Origin: Lineus longissimus
Lineage: Eukaryota > Nemertea > Pilidiophora > Heteronemertea > Lineidae
Length of the DNA: 64,000 bases
NCBI RefSeq assembly: GCF_910592395.1
Contig: NC_088322.1
Location: forward strand, 13,511,431 to 13,575,430
Direction of reading: 5' to 3'
Position numbers and translations under genes: made by a program. Below the pieces are notes generated by a model. The model made no database searches, was not told where the DNA came from, and saw only the letters and a list, made by a program, of their open reading frames with translations. Below are positions 34,701-46,700 of this stretch, piece after piece. How positions within the stretch are numbered: the first letter of the stretch is position 1; the number at the start of each line of letters is the position of its first letter.

Positions 34701-37700
34701 TGGCAACATGCCCGAAAACCTGGAAGCGATCTGCATCTGAACTGCTGTAAGAGGATTCTATTCACTTCTCAAGGCCTTATCGTGTTTTGGTAGATACATT
34801 ATATTCTATACTCTTCAGCCAACTTTTGGAATGAGACCTACACATCATGAAGGTTTACTGATATCTTTGGAAGTCTATGCCGAAAACCATTTTAGCAAGG
34901 ACTCCTTTGGAAGCACTTACATGGTCATGAAATGTAGGCCAAAAAGGTGATTAGAACTCATAACTTGAAACAAACAAAATTCCCGCCCAATACCAACTTA
35001 CCTGTCAATTTCATCATCCTTTCCCTTATCCTTAGTATCCATGTCGACAGTAACCGCATTTTCCCTATCCTTATTCTCAACATTGTCAAATATCGAATCC
35101 TTTCTTGTCAATGTACTTTTCTTAACAACAGCACTTGCTGACTGTGTCGATTTGATAGATTTCTTCCGAAGGGTCCCCAAATAGTTCTCAATCTGATCCA
35201 GAACCTCAACAACCTCCAAACTACCCGTCGAACTGTTCAAATTACTAACTTTACGCATAGAGCCATCCTTATTCAAAGACTCCAAACTCGGATAAGCATT
35301 TTCAATGTTATTATTATTCAATGGGACGCTTGCTGTTAGAATATCAGTCTCTTTAACAGCCAATTCGGGAGGAGTGAACAACCCCTCGAAAGGATTATAA
35401 TCAGCCCTGTGATCGTTATCGAGATTCGATACATCAAGATCGCTGACCTTCCGTTCCGGACGGGCCCAAGAATGTTTCGTGCTCGCACCCGATCGAATTG
35501 ACCAGGTGGAGCTGCCATCTACACTCGCCAAATTGTGTCCACTACCATTACAATCGGAAGCATAACTGCGGGTAAAAGCACTACTTTGCAGTAAGGAGTT
35601 AGAATTAGAAACTGTGCTATGGATGGTCGAGTTAGGCGCACTTCCTCGTCGAGTTGAACTACTGGTCCACGTGCCCATAGGGTATGCAGCATTTGGTTCA
35701 CTGCTCTTCTTCAAAGTGCTACTATTCCCCAGATAATAGGCAGTGTGCGGTTCACTCTGTTTTCTCAGGGTGCTAGCGCTCCATGAACCAGTTGGATAGA
35801 CCACCTCTGACTGACTATTCTTCTTCAAAGTTCCGCTACTCCAAGTTCCCGAAGGATAGGCGATACTTGGCTCACTCTGTTTCCGAAGGGTACTATCATT
35901 CCGAAAATCAGCCGGCCAGCCTACGCTTGATTCTTTATGTCTCATCAAAGGATAACCGTTCGGTTCACTTTGCTTCCTCAGGGTGCTGGCATTCCATGAA
36001 CCTGTCATGTAGGGCACCTCCACATTCGAATCAGAATCACATTTTGTTGTTAAAGGCCCACTCGACAGATTAACTGTCGAATGCACCAAAACGGGAGCAC
36101 TGATTTTCCGTATTGTTTTACCTGACCAAGATCCCGTAGGATTTGGCAACGGGTCGGAAATTTTTCTCATGGTGCTGCTCGACCAAGACCCAGTTGGACT
36201 TGGACGCGGTTCACTGTTCTTCCTGAAAGTACTCGTTGACCACGATCCTTTCGGGTATGCCAGACTGACATTCATGTCCATCATATCGTCATTTTCCTGC
36301 ATTAAAGCGCTGCTCGTCCAAGTCCGTGTCGGGTCCATCTTTTTCTTTGAAAAGCTTCCTTTCCGGGTGTCTCCGACGGTATGGCCATTCGCGTGATTCC
36401 ACTGAGTCACCATTTTATACACATCCGGCGTCTTCTTCGAAGACTTAGATGATTTTTTCGAACTTTTCGAGTCCTTTTTCACCGATTTACTGGGTGTAAC
36501 CGCAGGTGGCGTAACAGCCAATTCTAGTTCGAGAAGTCCGTTGGTAGCATCCTCCAATTCTTTCATTTCCCGGGAGACTTCAGCAGTTTCCTTCTTTGGC
36601 GACTTCGATTTCCGGCTAAAGAGCCGTCGACGAATAGATCCCTTAGAATCCGCCATTTTGGATTGTTAGATCAGTGTCTTTTCACAAAAAGTCATCAGCA
36701 AATCTGAATAAACATAAATTCAATTTGAGAAGGGCTACTCGGCTTCAAGGGAAGTGTTTTGCTTGGGCAAGACACTTAACTTGACTTGTCAGCCCATTTT
36801 CCAGAAGGATCCAATGCAGCAGACTGAATCCTTAAACTCAAAACCGACAGAAAAAAACAAGCAAAAACTCTTCCTCACAGTTAAATAACTGAAATCTGAG
36901 AGATCACTTCCGACTGCAGAAGCTTGTAGAATCAACTTGCAAGGTGGAGTGAACTGCTGAGTTTCCTACTAAAACCGGAATCCCAGAATCACCTTTCAAA
37001 CCAGGTGAAGCAAAGGCCAATTTTGATACCGAAACCGCAATAAAACATGTTCAGTGCAGAAACAACCTACACCTTGCATGAACCACATAGACCTGAAGTA
37101 TGATGAAACTGAATGAGTCACTTGAGATTGCGTGTAAAGCAAAGGAGAGAGGGGCCAATCACTGCATTAATAAATTTCTGATAAAAATAATTGCTTCTGG
37201 AATGAGGGTACCGCTATCTCCATGCAGAAGGTGTCGTTCACCTTGAACAGACTGCCGATGAGCATTTTTTGTCAACCACAACAGCAGTCCAAATTGCTCG
37301 AGACAACAGGCTACAATTGCTGTCACCTTAAACATCACTTGCTGTTGCCAATGTAGAGCACAAAATAAGCCAAGAAATGAGTTCTTGCGGTTGGTTCTGA
37401 ATAAACCACAACGACTAAGCCAAGGCTTACAATCAATCAGGTGACAGGTGTAGTGCCTAATTTTGAGGAAATATAGGGACTCTCGAACAAAAGGACACCA
37501 TTAGATAAGAAAGGGCCTTTCAATTAAATGGAAGTTCCTGTTATAGACATGGTCATTACAGGTCACAGGAAGTTTTTAAATTGCTTTGAAGGGCTTCAAC
37601 ATGGGGAGGCGTTTCGTGCTTGTATTACCCTACAGGTCTACGCTCCCTCAAAGAAAGTGCCCCAGTTAACATAGATTTTTCGGATTTGGTGGAGCAATGG

Positions 37701-40700
37701 GTTAATGCAGGCCTTGAGGCACTTTCAACCACTTCAAAAGACATCCGATATTGTCTTTATATCTTGACCCAATTAGTTTAATAGTTCCTTATCATGGAAC
37801 TTTCTTGATGTCAGAGATCACTGATATATTCCCATTGACCGAAATGAAATGAAAGTTTACCGAATGGATGGTGGTGTTCAGAGTCATTAATTTGTCTGGC
37901 GTATTTTTCTGTGAAGACGTTGCGTTTTCTCAGCCCTAGTGGATGTTTGTGCATCCTCCCAGGGGTCTTGAACGCAGTCTAGCAATTTCAGACTAAAATG
38001 TCAACAGCAATGTCAAAACTCCACTGAATCAAGGTACACAGAACCCCTTATGGCTGATCTCAGACAGACCCGTTATATGGCTTCTTGGCAGAAGCTACAA
38101 CCATCTACCGTCATAGTAGCCAACTTTGGCTCCAGATTGGAACCAAGGAACACATCACCACCCACGACAACACAAGTGAATTTCTTGGGAAACGTGTTTT
38201 TTTCACAAGTTGATCAAATGGTTGGTCACATTTCACACATAATCCAAAAGAATCACCTCGAAGTAAAAAGCAATGTCGTCACTTTGTATGTCATCACGGT
38301 CTTATTTTTCAAATTTGGTCCAATTTCATTTGTAATCCTTGAAAATTACCACAAATTGAACTGAACTGTAGTGTGTCCATACTGTGTGTGGCACAAAAAC
38401 AGTTTGGTGAATTTTTGTAAAATAAATTAGATTGCTCCTGTATGGCCTATATGTTCTGATGCTTGTCTGTCTTTGGCCTCATCTTAAGTAAATGCGAGAG
38501 ACATGTACATGATGTGCATAGTATGTACTGTGAGGTCAAGCCAACTTGACTTGGACTCATTTATGGGTTATCTCATATCTGTGTGGCCTCTGAGGGGGAT
38601 GTCCCACATGGAACAGTACCAAAACAAGTTTACAACACAAGATCAAAGAACAAGTGCAAATACTGCACATAACGCATGGTAATTTTTGACTCTAGTTACC
38701 CTGGAATTCATAACAAAAATATTTACTATTGCATAAAAGGGTATTTATCTGTGTTTTATCCCTTGAATCAAGACAGGTTGTTAGTTATGTAATCTAAATG
38801 ACTATGTATTTATACTTAACACTTTCTGGACAAACGGCAGAAAATGACACTACCAGGATCTGATAGTGACAATGGAAGCTTGAATTAAATGAAGTCAGTT
38901 CTTTCATGAACCATGACATTTTTATCTCAATTCTGGCCACCTTAATATTCAGTCACATAATGCACTATTTATTGAAACATTTTCCATTTTTGCTCTTGTT
39001 TGTCAATTCAAATGTAAACTAAATACAAGCATCATGTTTATGCGATTTTAACCAAAGGAATTTGACCTGTAATGTGAAATGTTGTTTCGGTATGGCAACC
39101 ATAGTCAAAACGAGACTCACTCCCAGAGCCCCTTTATATCCTCCCAAATCAAACAGCCCCATCTATCATCATCTGATATGGTATCTGAGTGTTTGAGGTA
39201 TGTTGATTTTGCAATTCAACAAAAACAACTTTTTCAGAAAATTGTGTGACCAAAGAACATTGTAACTATCACACTCTGTAGTTGGCATCACAAGATAACA
39301 TAATTTAACTTATTGTGGCTGTAGCCCTTTCAGTATTTGACCTTGAGTAAGACACTTTACTGTCATATCCTTCTGATAGATAAGAGCATCCCACATTATA
39401 GGCCCCAAAGGCCTGCTGATGACCTGCAATTAGAGCCTATATTGCATTATGATGGATAACACTAGATATTTTGCAAAAAAACTGTTACTCATGACACCTC
39501 AGTGATGACACGTTGGACCATCATATAAACGAGTTAATGCATTGCTAGGATAGGCAGCTGGGGATACAGACAGATGCTCGCCCCACCCCCTTTCAATGAA
39601 TGCAGTCACTTTTGTAGTATCATTCTAGCCAAAATGGGGGTACCTATTGCCAACCCTAAACATATTCTTTAAAACTTTTGGTCCAAAAGTAATTCGATTG
39701 AGGAACCTTATCACAGAGAGAGCAATCAAATACGCTAAAATATGTGGACCGGCAAGAGAACACAAGGAATTTCCAGGCCCTTCTGGGGAGATTAAAGGGT
39801 AGAATCTTACCATGAAGTTCAATGGCCTCTACATCAGATAACAAGCTTTTTGTTTAGCCACCCGTGATTAGGGATAGGTCTTCTAAATATATTGATCAAA
39901 TCGTCCTACAAGGGGTAGGCTTTCCGCAGTATAAGCTTGAAATCTTCCACACAAATGAACTTATAATCCATGATTGGTTGTATAAAGTGATCGAATATCT
40001 CGCACACCTCTGCCTGTATGGTTTAGCACCACTGCATGAAAACACCACAATTTCTGGCAACGTTTTATCTTCGCATCAAAGAAACTTACATGGAAGTACA
40101 ATGCACACATAATTTTCATTGTGGGTACTCAATTTTTTGGCGATGGCCACTTTTAAAACCAAGCTATTCCCCACAAGTCAGTGCAGTGGAACTTCCATGC
40201 CTCTTCTGCTCGGAAACACCTGTACTAGGAGTTGACACCACCAACTGTCCCAAATTGGATAACCTCTACGAGTTCTATTCTTCTATTTGTCGATCAGCTG
40301 AGAATGTCTCCCTCCTAAGACACAAGAAGGTTCCACTGAAGCACTGACAAGGCATTTAATAAGGGTACAATAAACACCACTTGCTCGTAATTGAATACCC
40401 ACAGAAGATAGATTTTGAAGAATTAAAAGAGTTTGCCTACCTTCCACTTGACGAAGGACTCCTGTTGACCATCACACTTCCGCCCATCGACGTATCAACA
40501 TGTAGTGCCTGCTGGTGCTGGTGCTGTTCTACGACCTTGTGCTGTACTGTCTGGTGCTGGGAGCTTGTCGACCCATGAGTCGATCCCTGCATGGAGCCTT
40601 GCACGGAGGCTTGGCCGGGTCCAAGCATGGACCCATGTTGCATCGATCCCTGCATCCCTTGCGCCTGGTGATTTGTCATTCCCTGATGACCGCCCTCCTG

Positions 40701-43700
40701 CGAATATTGCATCGACTGTCCACTATGTTGGACTTGGACTGTATGGCCACCCTGCTGTGTGGAAAACTGCCCCATTTGCTCCTGGGCGCTCAGCTGTCTA
40801 GGGAGCGTGGCAGACCCGCCTTGCTGGTACGACTGCTGCGATTTCTGGTGCTGTAACGTCATTGACCCGCTCGGTCCACGAACGCCATCTTGCTGGTAGA
40901 TCACACCACTGCCGCCGGTGCTGCCACCACCATGCTGGCTGAACTGGTTTTGCTGGCTGGTCGTGACTGTCTTACGGACCTGCGTATAGCCGCCGCCTTG
41001 AGACTGGGCCCCGTGGGCAAAACCATCTTGGGCACCATGTTGGATGCCACTGCTCTGAATACTTCCACCCTGTACAGTATGTTCCATAGTCCCGCCCTGC
41101 ATATTTCGCTCCAGAGTTCCGCCTCGCATACCACCCTGCATATTACGTTCCAATGTCCCACCCTGCATCTGCATATTACGCTCCAGTGTCCCACCCTGCA
41201 TGTTACGTTCGAGTGTTCCTCCATGCATTACAGCGCCACCCTGTGACGAAAGGGGGTACTGAAACTGTTGTTGGAGATTCTTCTCCTCTACCTTGCGTGT
41301 AGTTACAACCTAAAAATGAAAGCATTAGATTGTACTACTCTGTAGAAGGTGTCTATTGCACAGAAAATAACACTCTGACAGTGACTTCGCACAGAAAATC
41401 CAACATCTGAACAAAACCTTATCTCATCTGAAACTTCAAAGTCTGAAGTATCTAAAAATTCTTACTTTGCCAGTTTCAGACAAAGCATGACTAATACCGA
41501 GCCATTCCAACTTTTCAAGCCGTTTTACGTTTCTTCACCTAATTTTTTTTCATTTTGTACTCGATGCAGACACATACCTGTCGACTCTGCTGTTGCTGTT
41601 GTTGTTGTTGCTGTTGCTGCTGTTGTTGTTGTTGCTGCTGTTGCATCGCCTGTCTCTGAAGTGACATGTTTGGCGTCCCCGGCGCCTGTCCATACTGGAC
41701 ATGCTGCCCTTGCTGTTGGCGTACCATGGTGCCGCTTGGTGTTCCTGGCTGTGCCGAGTCGCTATGGTACTGTTGGTGTACAGTTGCCTTGACGAGGGTC
41801 TGGTTGCCGGCGGTGCCACCTGGAAACGTAAACACGAAGTTTTGAACAATCTAATGAGCGTGATATTTGATTTACAGTGTGTCCCAAACTATGTCTTATG
41901 TATATATGTTTGGAAATCGTGCAGTTATGCATATTCAAACTGGCGAAACCATATCAAGCTATGTAAAGTAAAGCTTATATCAACCCAATTTTGTTGCATG
42001 TACATGTAGGGTCAGAATGTCGTTACAAGTAGCATATGGACATGATGAATTCGGAATTGAAATTTAAGGGAAATGAACCATCACAGGATATAGAACTTTC
42101 AGAATAACAAATTTTGAGAAAGCTTCCCCACTGATCGTTTTCATCAGAAGGTAATTTTGGTTGTTTGCTTGTTTTGTTGTTAATTTCCGGTGACCTAATT
42201 ATCAATATTGCTGTTGAGACAACCCTGATCATTTTGAGGAACACAACACACCACAGACAGAACCAATATCAGTATTTTGCAAACAATTTCTCAATTATAG
42301 AAATTTTGGCAATTCAGGGTCTGCTGAGTGCCCGGCTGAGTGGGAGCTCTGCAATGAGTGGGACTCGAACCGTCCCTCATCTAGAGGCAAGCAGTAGTGT
42401 GCGGTTTGTAAGTCTATTTTGCCTTGCCCCAGTATCTCATGCAGTGGCAGTGTCATTTTGACCCCTTGACCTCCTGAACGTGAAGTACAGACCAAATTTC
42501 TACCACTAAACTACGCTACCTTGGTAGGGATTTATATGATATTGCGGCATAGTAAGAGATGGGGACGATGGGTGATATATGGTGGGATATCTATGGCGTG
42601 GCAAGACACGGCGTATCAACGGCTTAACTACGCTAACCGGGTGGGTTTCTATCGAAAGTTTCATGGAAGAAAATGAAAACTATATGTATGATGGAGTTGT
42701 GGTAAGGGATGTCTACGATGTGCCGAGGAAACGGTGATGGACAGGTTTTCTATTTGTAATGACTCTTACCATCGATACCACAGAACCGAACTGTTAAATG
42801 TAAAATATTATCACCATGAACAAACAACCTTTGAAGTGTTGTATCAAATCATCTATACTGGGTGTCCGTGAAAAAACTCACAAAATATGTTTTAGCCAAA
42901 ACAAAGCAGTTGGTCCTAGAAGGGTCGATGAAATGCAAATCTGGCAAAAAGTAACCAAGCAGTTTAAGAAACCAATTACATGTACGTTTAATTTTGGTAA
43001 AGTGAAATCTATTTGATGTTTTTATGGACACCCTGTATAGCTTCCACACCCATCACCAGGAAACCAACTAACAAATGGGAAGATGTGCAACTTGGAAGTT
43101 CCTACAGTGCAGAACTCAGAGACTACAGAGAGATGCTACAGGCCAATCTGCTCTACTAATCTATATTTGAATCTAACTTGGGACACCTAAACTATGGGAC
43201 AGTAGGCCTCTTTAGTAAGACCACAAAAAGGACTTCAATGTCTATAAAGGTGCTGATCCTTCACACAGCAATTTGATAATATAGTATGAATTCGAATTTC
43301 CATCTCTTTTTCAATGGCTAGAACAGAGGTTGTTCAAATTCAAACTATAATGGTCAAATCTTTAGAAGTGTACCTCGCCTTTAATGATAATGTGCTGTTA
43401 ATTATGATGTCGCGAGTATGGTAAATGTGTGATCATGGTGTCAATGAGTGGGTACCCTAGAGGATGTTATGTTGTCTTAGATCAGACTATTTCATCACAA
43501 TGCTGGAAATTTGGATACAATTAAAAATGCAGACAAAAATTCACAACATGGATTATACCTGACTTCTCTCCGTCCGATTTCTCTAAGACGTCCGCGATGG
43601 ACGCGTAGAGAGGATCAGAACTTGGCGTGTACGAGGACTGAGAGTGAGCATGTGTTGTTGTTGTTGTTGTTACATCCTGGCAATGGGCCGTTACGACAGA

Positions 43701-46700
43701 CGGTGCGGAGGAGGCTGGAGTATTCCCAGGGGTGGGTGCTAAAGGTCAAGGCCAAAGGTCAGAGGTCAGTTATGCGAGAAGAAAGCAAATTTTGTAGGAG
43801 AGCGAAACAGCCGAGATAATGAGTGCAAAAAGGTGATGAAATAGATGCAAAACATGCAGTGGAAATACAGTCAAGAGCAGATTACTGAATTTCATAATGT
43901 GTATCAATGCAATATTTGGATATGCTATTTTTTTACTTTGAAAATTTTCAGAATTTTGAACTTTTGTGAAAACATTCAACTCTGAAAGATGAAAAAATTT
44001 CTAAGTCCAAATATTTTTTTCACTTGTTTTTTTTCTCCTCAAAATCAAGAAACAACATCAGTCCCGAAATGTTTTGGACGAAAGAAAAGGTTTACCATGG
44101 TGAAGTCAGCTTCAAAATCACTTGTGTAAAAGTACAACTTAGTGATTGATTAGGCAATGCCAACACTTTTCAAAACGTGCAATATGAGAAAACAGGTGCA
44201 TGATCGATTATTTAGATGAGCTTTTGTCAGGACAATTATTAACAAAGCTTTGGCACTTAAAAAAAAACAACATGTGTTAACACTCAGAACACAACGCAAG
44301 CAGTTATAAAGACAGATATCAAATTATACATAACACAATTTGATAAAGCATGGACTCAGTACAAAAGCTAATTTTTGTACATAAATTTATACAGACTGTA
44401 CATATCAACATGGGATGGGAAGGAAAAATTGCATTGTCCAAATTTACAGGATGCGGATGCAGGGATCATAAAATAATTGCCCACAAGTCATATTTTCTAC
44501 TTTTCAGAAAAATGGAAAAAACTTATTTATTTCCTAAATGACTTAGACATTTATTTACCATCGGGTCAAGGGGAACCTTGAACTCCTTTTTTCATTGATT
44601 TCGCAGCCTGAATCAAAAAGACACTGACCTCTTGTCAAGAAGACCCTTATATCACTTATGAGACAGTACATGTAGCGCTTCTATGCAAAACCAGCGCCAT
44701 CTGTCCATTTTTTATCAAACTACTGGAAGAAATGTTGTTGTAGAGTGACTTGCATCCTTTCAAAGGGTCAAAGGTCAAACTTGGGTAATGCAATTAGGAT
44801 GGTTTCGACGCAGAAAAATCTAAGTTGTTAATAGCGATGGTTGTACCTTTCATGTGGTTATCGGTTTTTCTATTTAGCGTTCGAGCGATCGTGGGGTAGC
44901 GTGGGGGCTCTGGCAAACGGAAAGCAAAAGCAAATCAATATCAAAAGGCAACTTAAAGAAAGATGGTGAGATTTATATCAGTGTGTCGCTAAACAATTGT
45001 GTTTTGAATCATATTTTTTGTGACACACAGTACACTGTGGGTTGTACAAGGTGTCCAAAAAAAATAAATACTAAGTTTAAAACACTCCTTTTGACTTTTT
45101 TGTGACACACTGTACAGTGCTGTTAACCCATTGAGTAGTTGTGTATGATCGGCAAATAAAAAACAAAGTGATACAATGCTAGGACGATGATAACGGTGAG
45201 CGCTAAATGTTTTAAAGGTGGTATTGCTGTGAGAGAGTGGAACAACCAAAGAATTGTGATTTTAGACAGGTTGCCATTTTCTGACCTTATTGGCTTCCCT
45301 TTGAAATACGATTGTTGCACTACTCCATCCAATGCCTGTGCAAATTCTACCAGATGTGCAAACAATGCTTAAACCGTGCTAAAGTGAACTTAATTCAAAA
45401 TGTGCACCTGGTTTAACTTGAACTCTCCAAAAGCCTAAAGTGAACAAAATCAGACAGAATAAATGTAACTAGATTCAGTTAAACAAAGGGTTAACAGCTG
45501 AAAGTGACACGTCAGATAGATTTCATGTTCACCAGGTTGTGAATTCTAAAAGGCCTTAGTCACAGTATATCATTGTTTCTAATACAAAATACATTACGCC
45601 TCGTTTTGATCGGAGCGGTCTTGGTATCGTAACCAATGACCGCCTGGGTAGGTATAAAATTCTGAATTTTAGCAGACGAATTATTTTCACCAAGAAGCAA
45701 CGACTCAGCCCCACAAAACAATGTCAAGAACACGAGATTTTGAAGTATTCCCCGATATATTGGGATTTGTGAAGTAGGGAGGATACCCGAGGACTCTTTC
45801 GAGGTCGTCAGTCAGGATTCAGAAGAGGTCAAAGACGAGGAAATGGTAGAAATCGAGCTAGCAGACTGGGAATTCCCTTGCTGCGTGACGTCATCTTCAC
45901 AAGCAACAATATGGCGGAGTTCCGGACACCAGGCTGGATCATTCTTTGACGAAAACGGAACATATATACCTTTCAAATCGTATTTAATTTGTTTAATTTT
46001 GAAACCTTTTAGAATAGAAATTAATACCTCGCTGTCGGTCATTGGTTGTATAATCAAGACCGCTCGGGTAGACCTCAAATTACGTCCAAAACCCTCGGCG
46101 AAGCGCCTCGGGTTTTGGACTGCATTTTCGGTCTACCCGAGCGGTCTTGATTATACAACCAATGACCGCCAGCTCGGTATTAATTCCTTAAGTAAAGGCG
46201 ACGTCGTCCCCAACACCAAATTTTACATCCAAATTACAAACACCTCATTAGAATCTACCAAATCCTTCACCGGCAGTTTTAAAGAATATACAAAATTTAC
46301 ATATTTTATTATGATACCGATCCCAACTAACTAAGCAACTGAAGCAAGTGACTCTTTAAATATAGTTAGTGTTGTAGAGAATTGAATTTTTCTCACATTT
46401 TATGTCATTTTTTACATTCTGAGGCATCAGTTCACTGACTGAGTAACAGATGGCAGCACTGGAGTGCTCGTTTCATATGTGCAGCGTGTTAGAAAATTAG
46501 CAAACTAAAGAAGTAAGCAATGAAGCTAAAAACAAACCTTGATTAACATTAGCATATGGCGTCCGTGGTGTGACTGGGAAGGGGGGTGTGGCTAAAGTCG
46601 AAAACAAACAAACATGAAGCAAAACAGTCAAAAACATAGACAGAGGCCCCTGGAAAACTTTGACTGAGTTACTTGATAGGCGGTGTTTTATACCAGCCAT

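Noticed and set aside
42325-42375. GTGGGACTCGAACC, a tRNA B-box-like word on the - strand
   Set aside because: No A box at the right distance and no cloverleaf could be drawn.
42295-42495. 66-codon - strand frame as a possible tensin exon
   Set aside because: No acceptor and donor in a phase that fits the flanking exons (43559 and 41819).
45843-46334. 163-codon + strand open frame
   Set aside because: It crosses the palindromic MITE at 46025-46179. No conserved domain.
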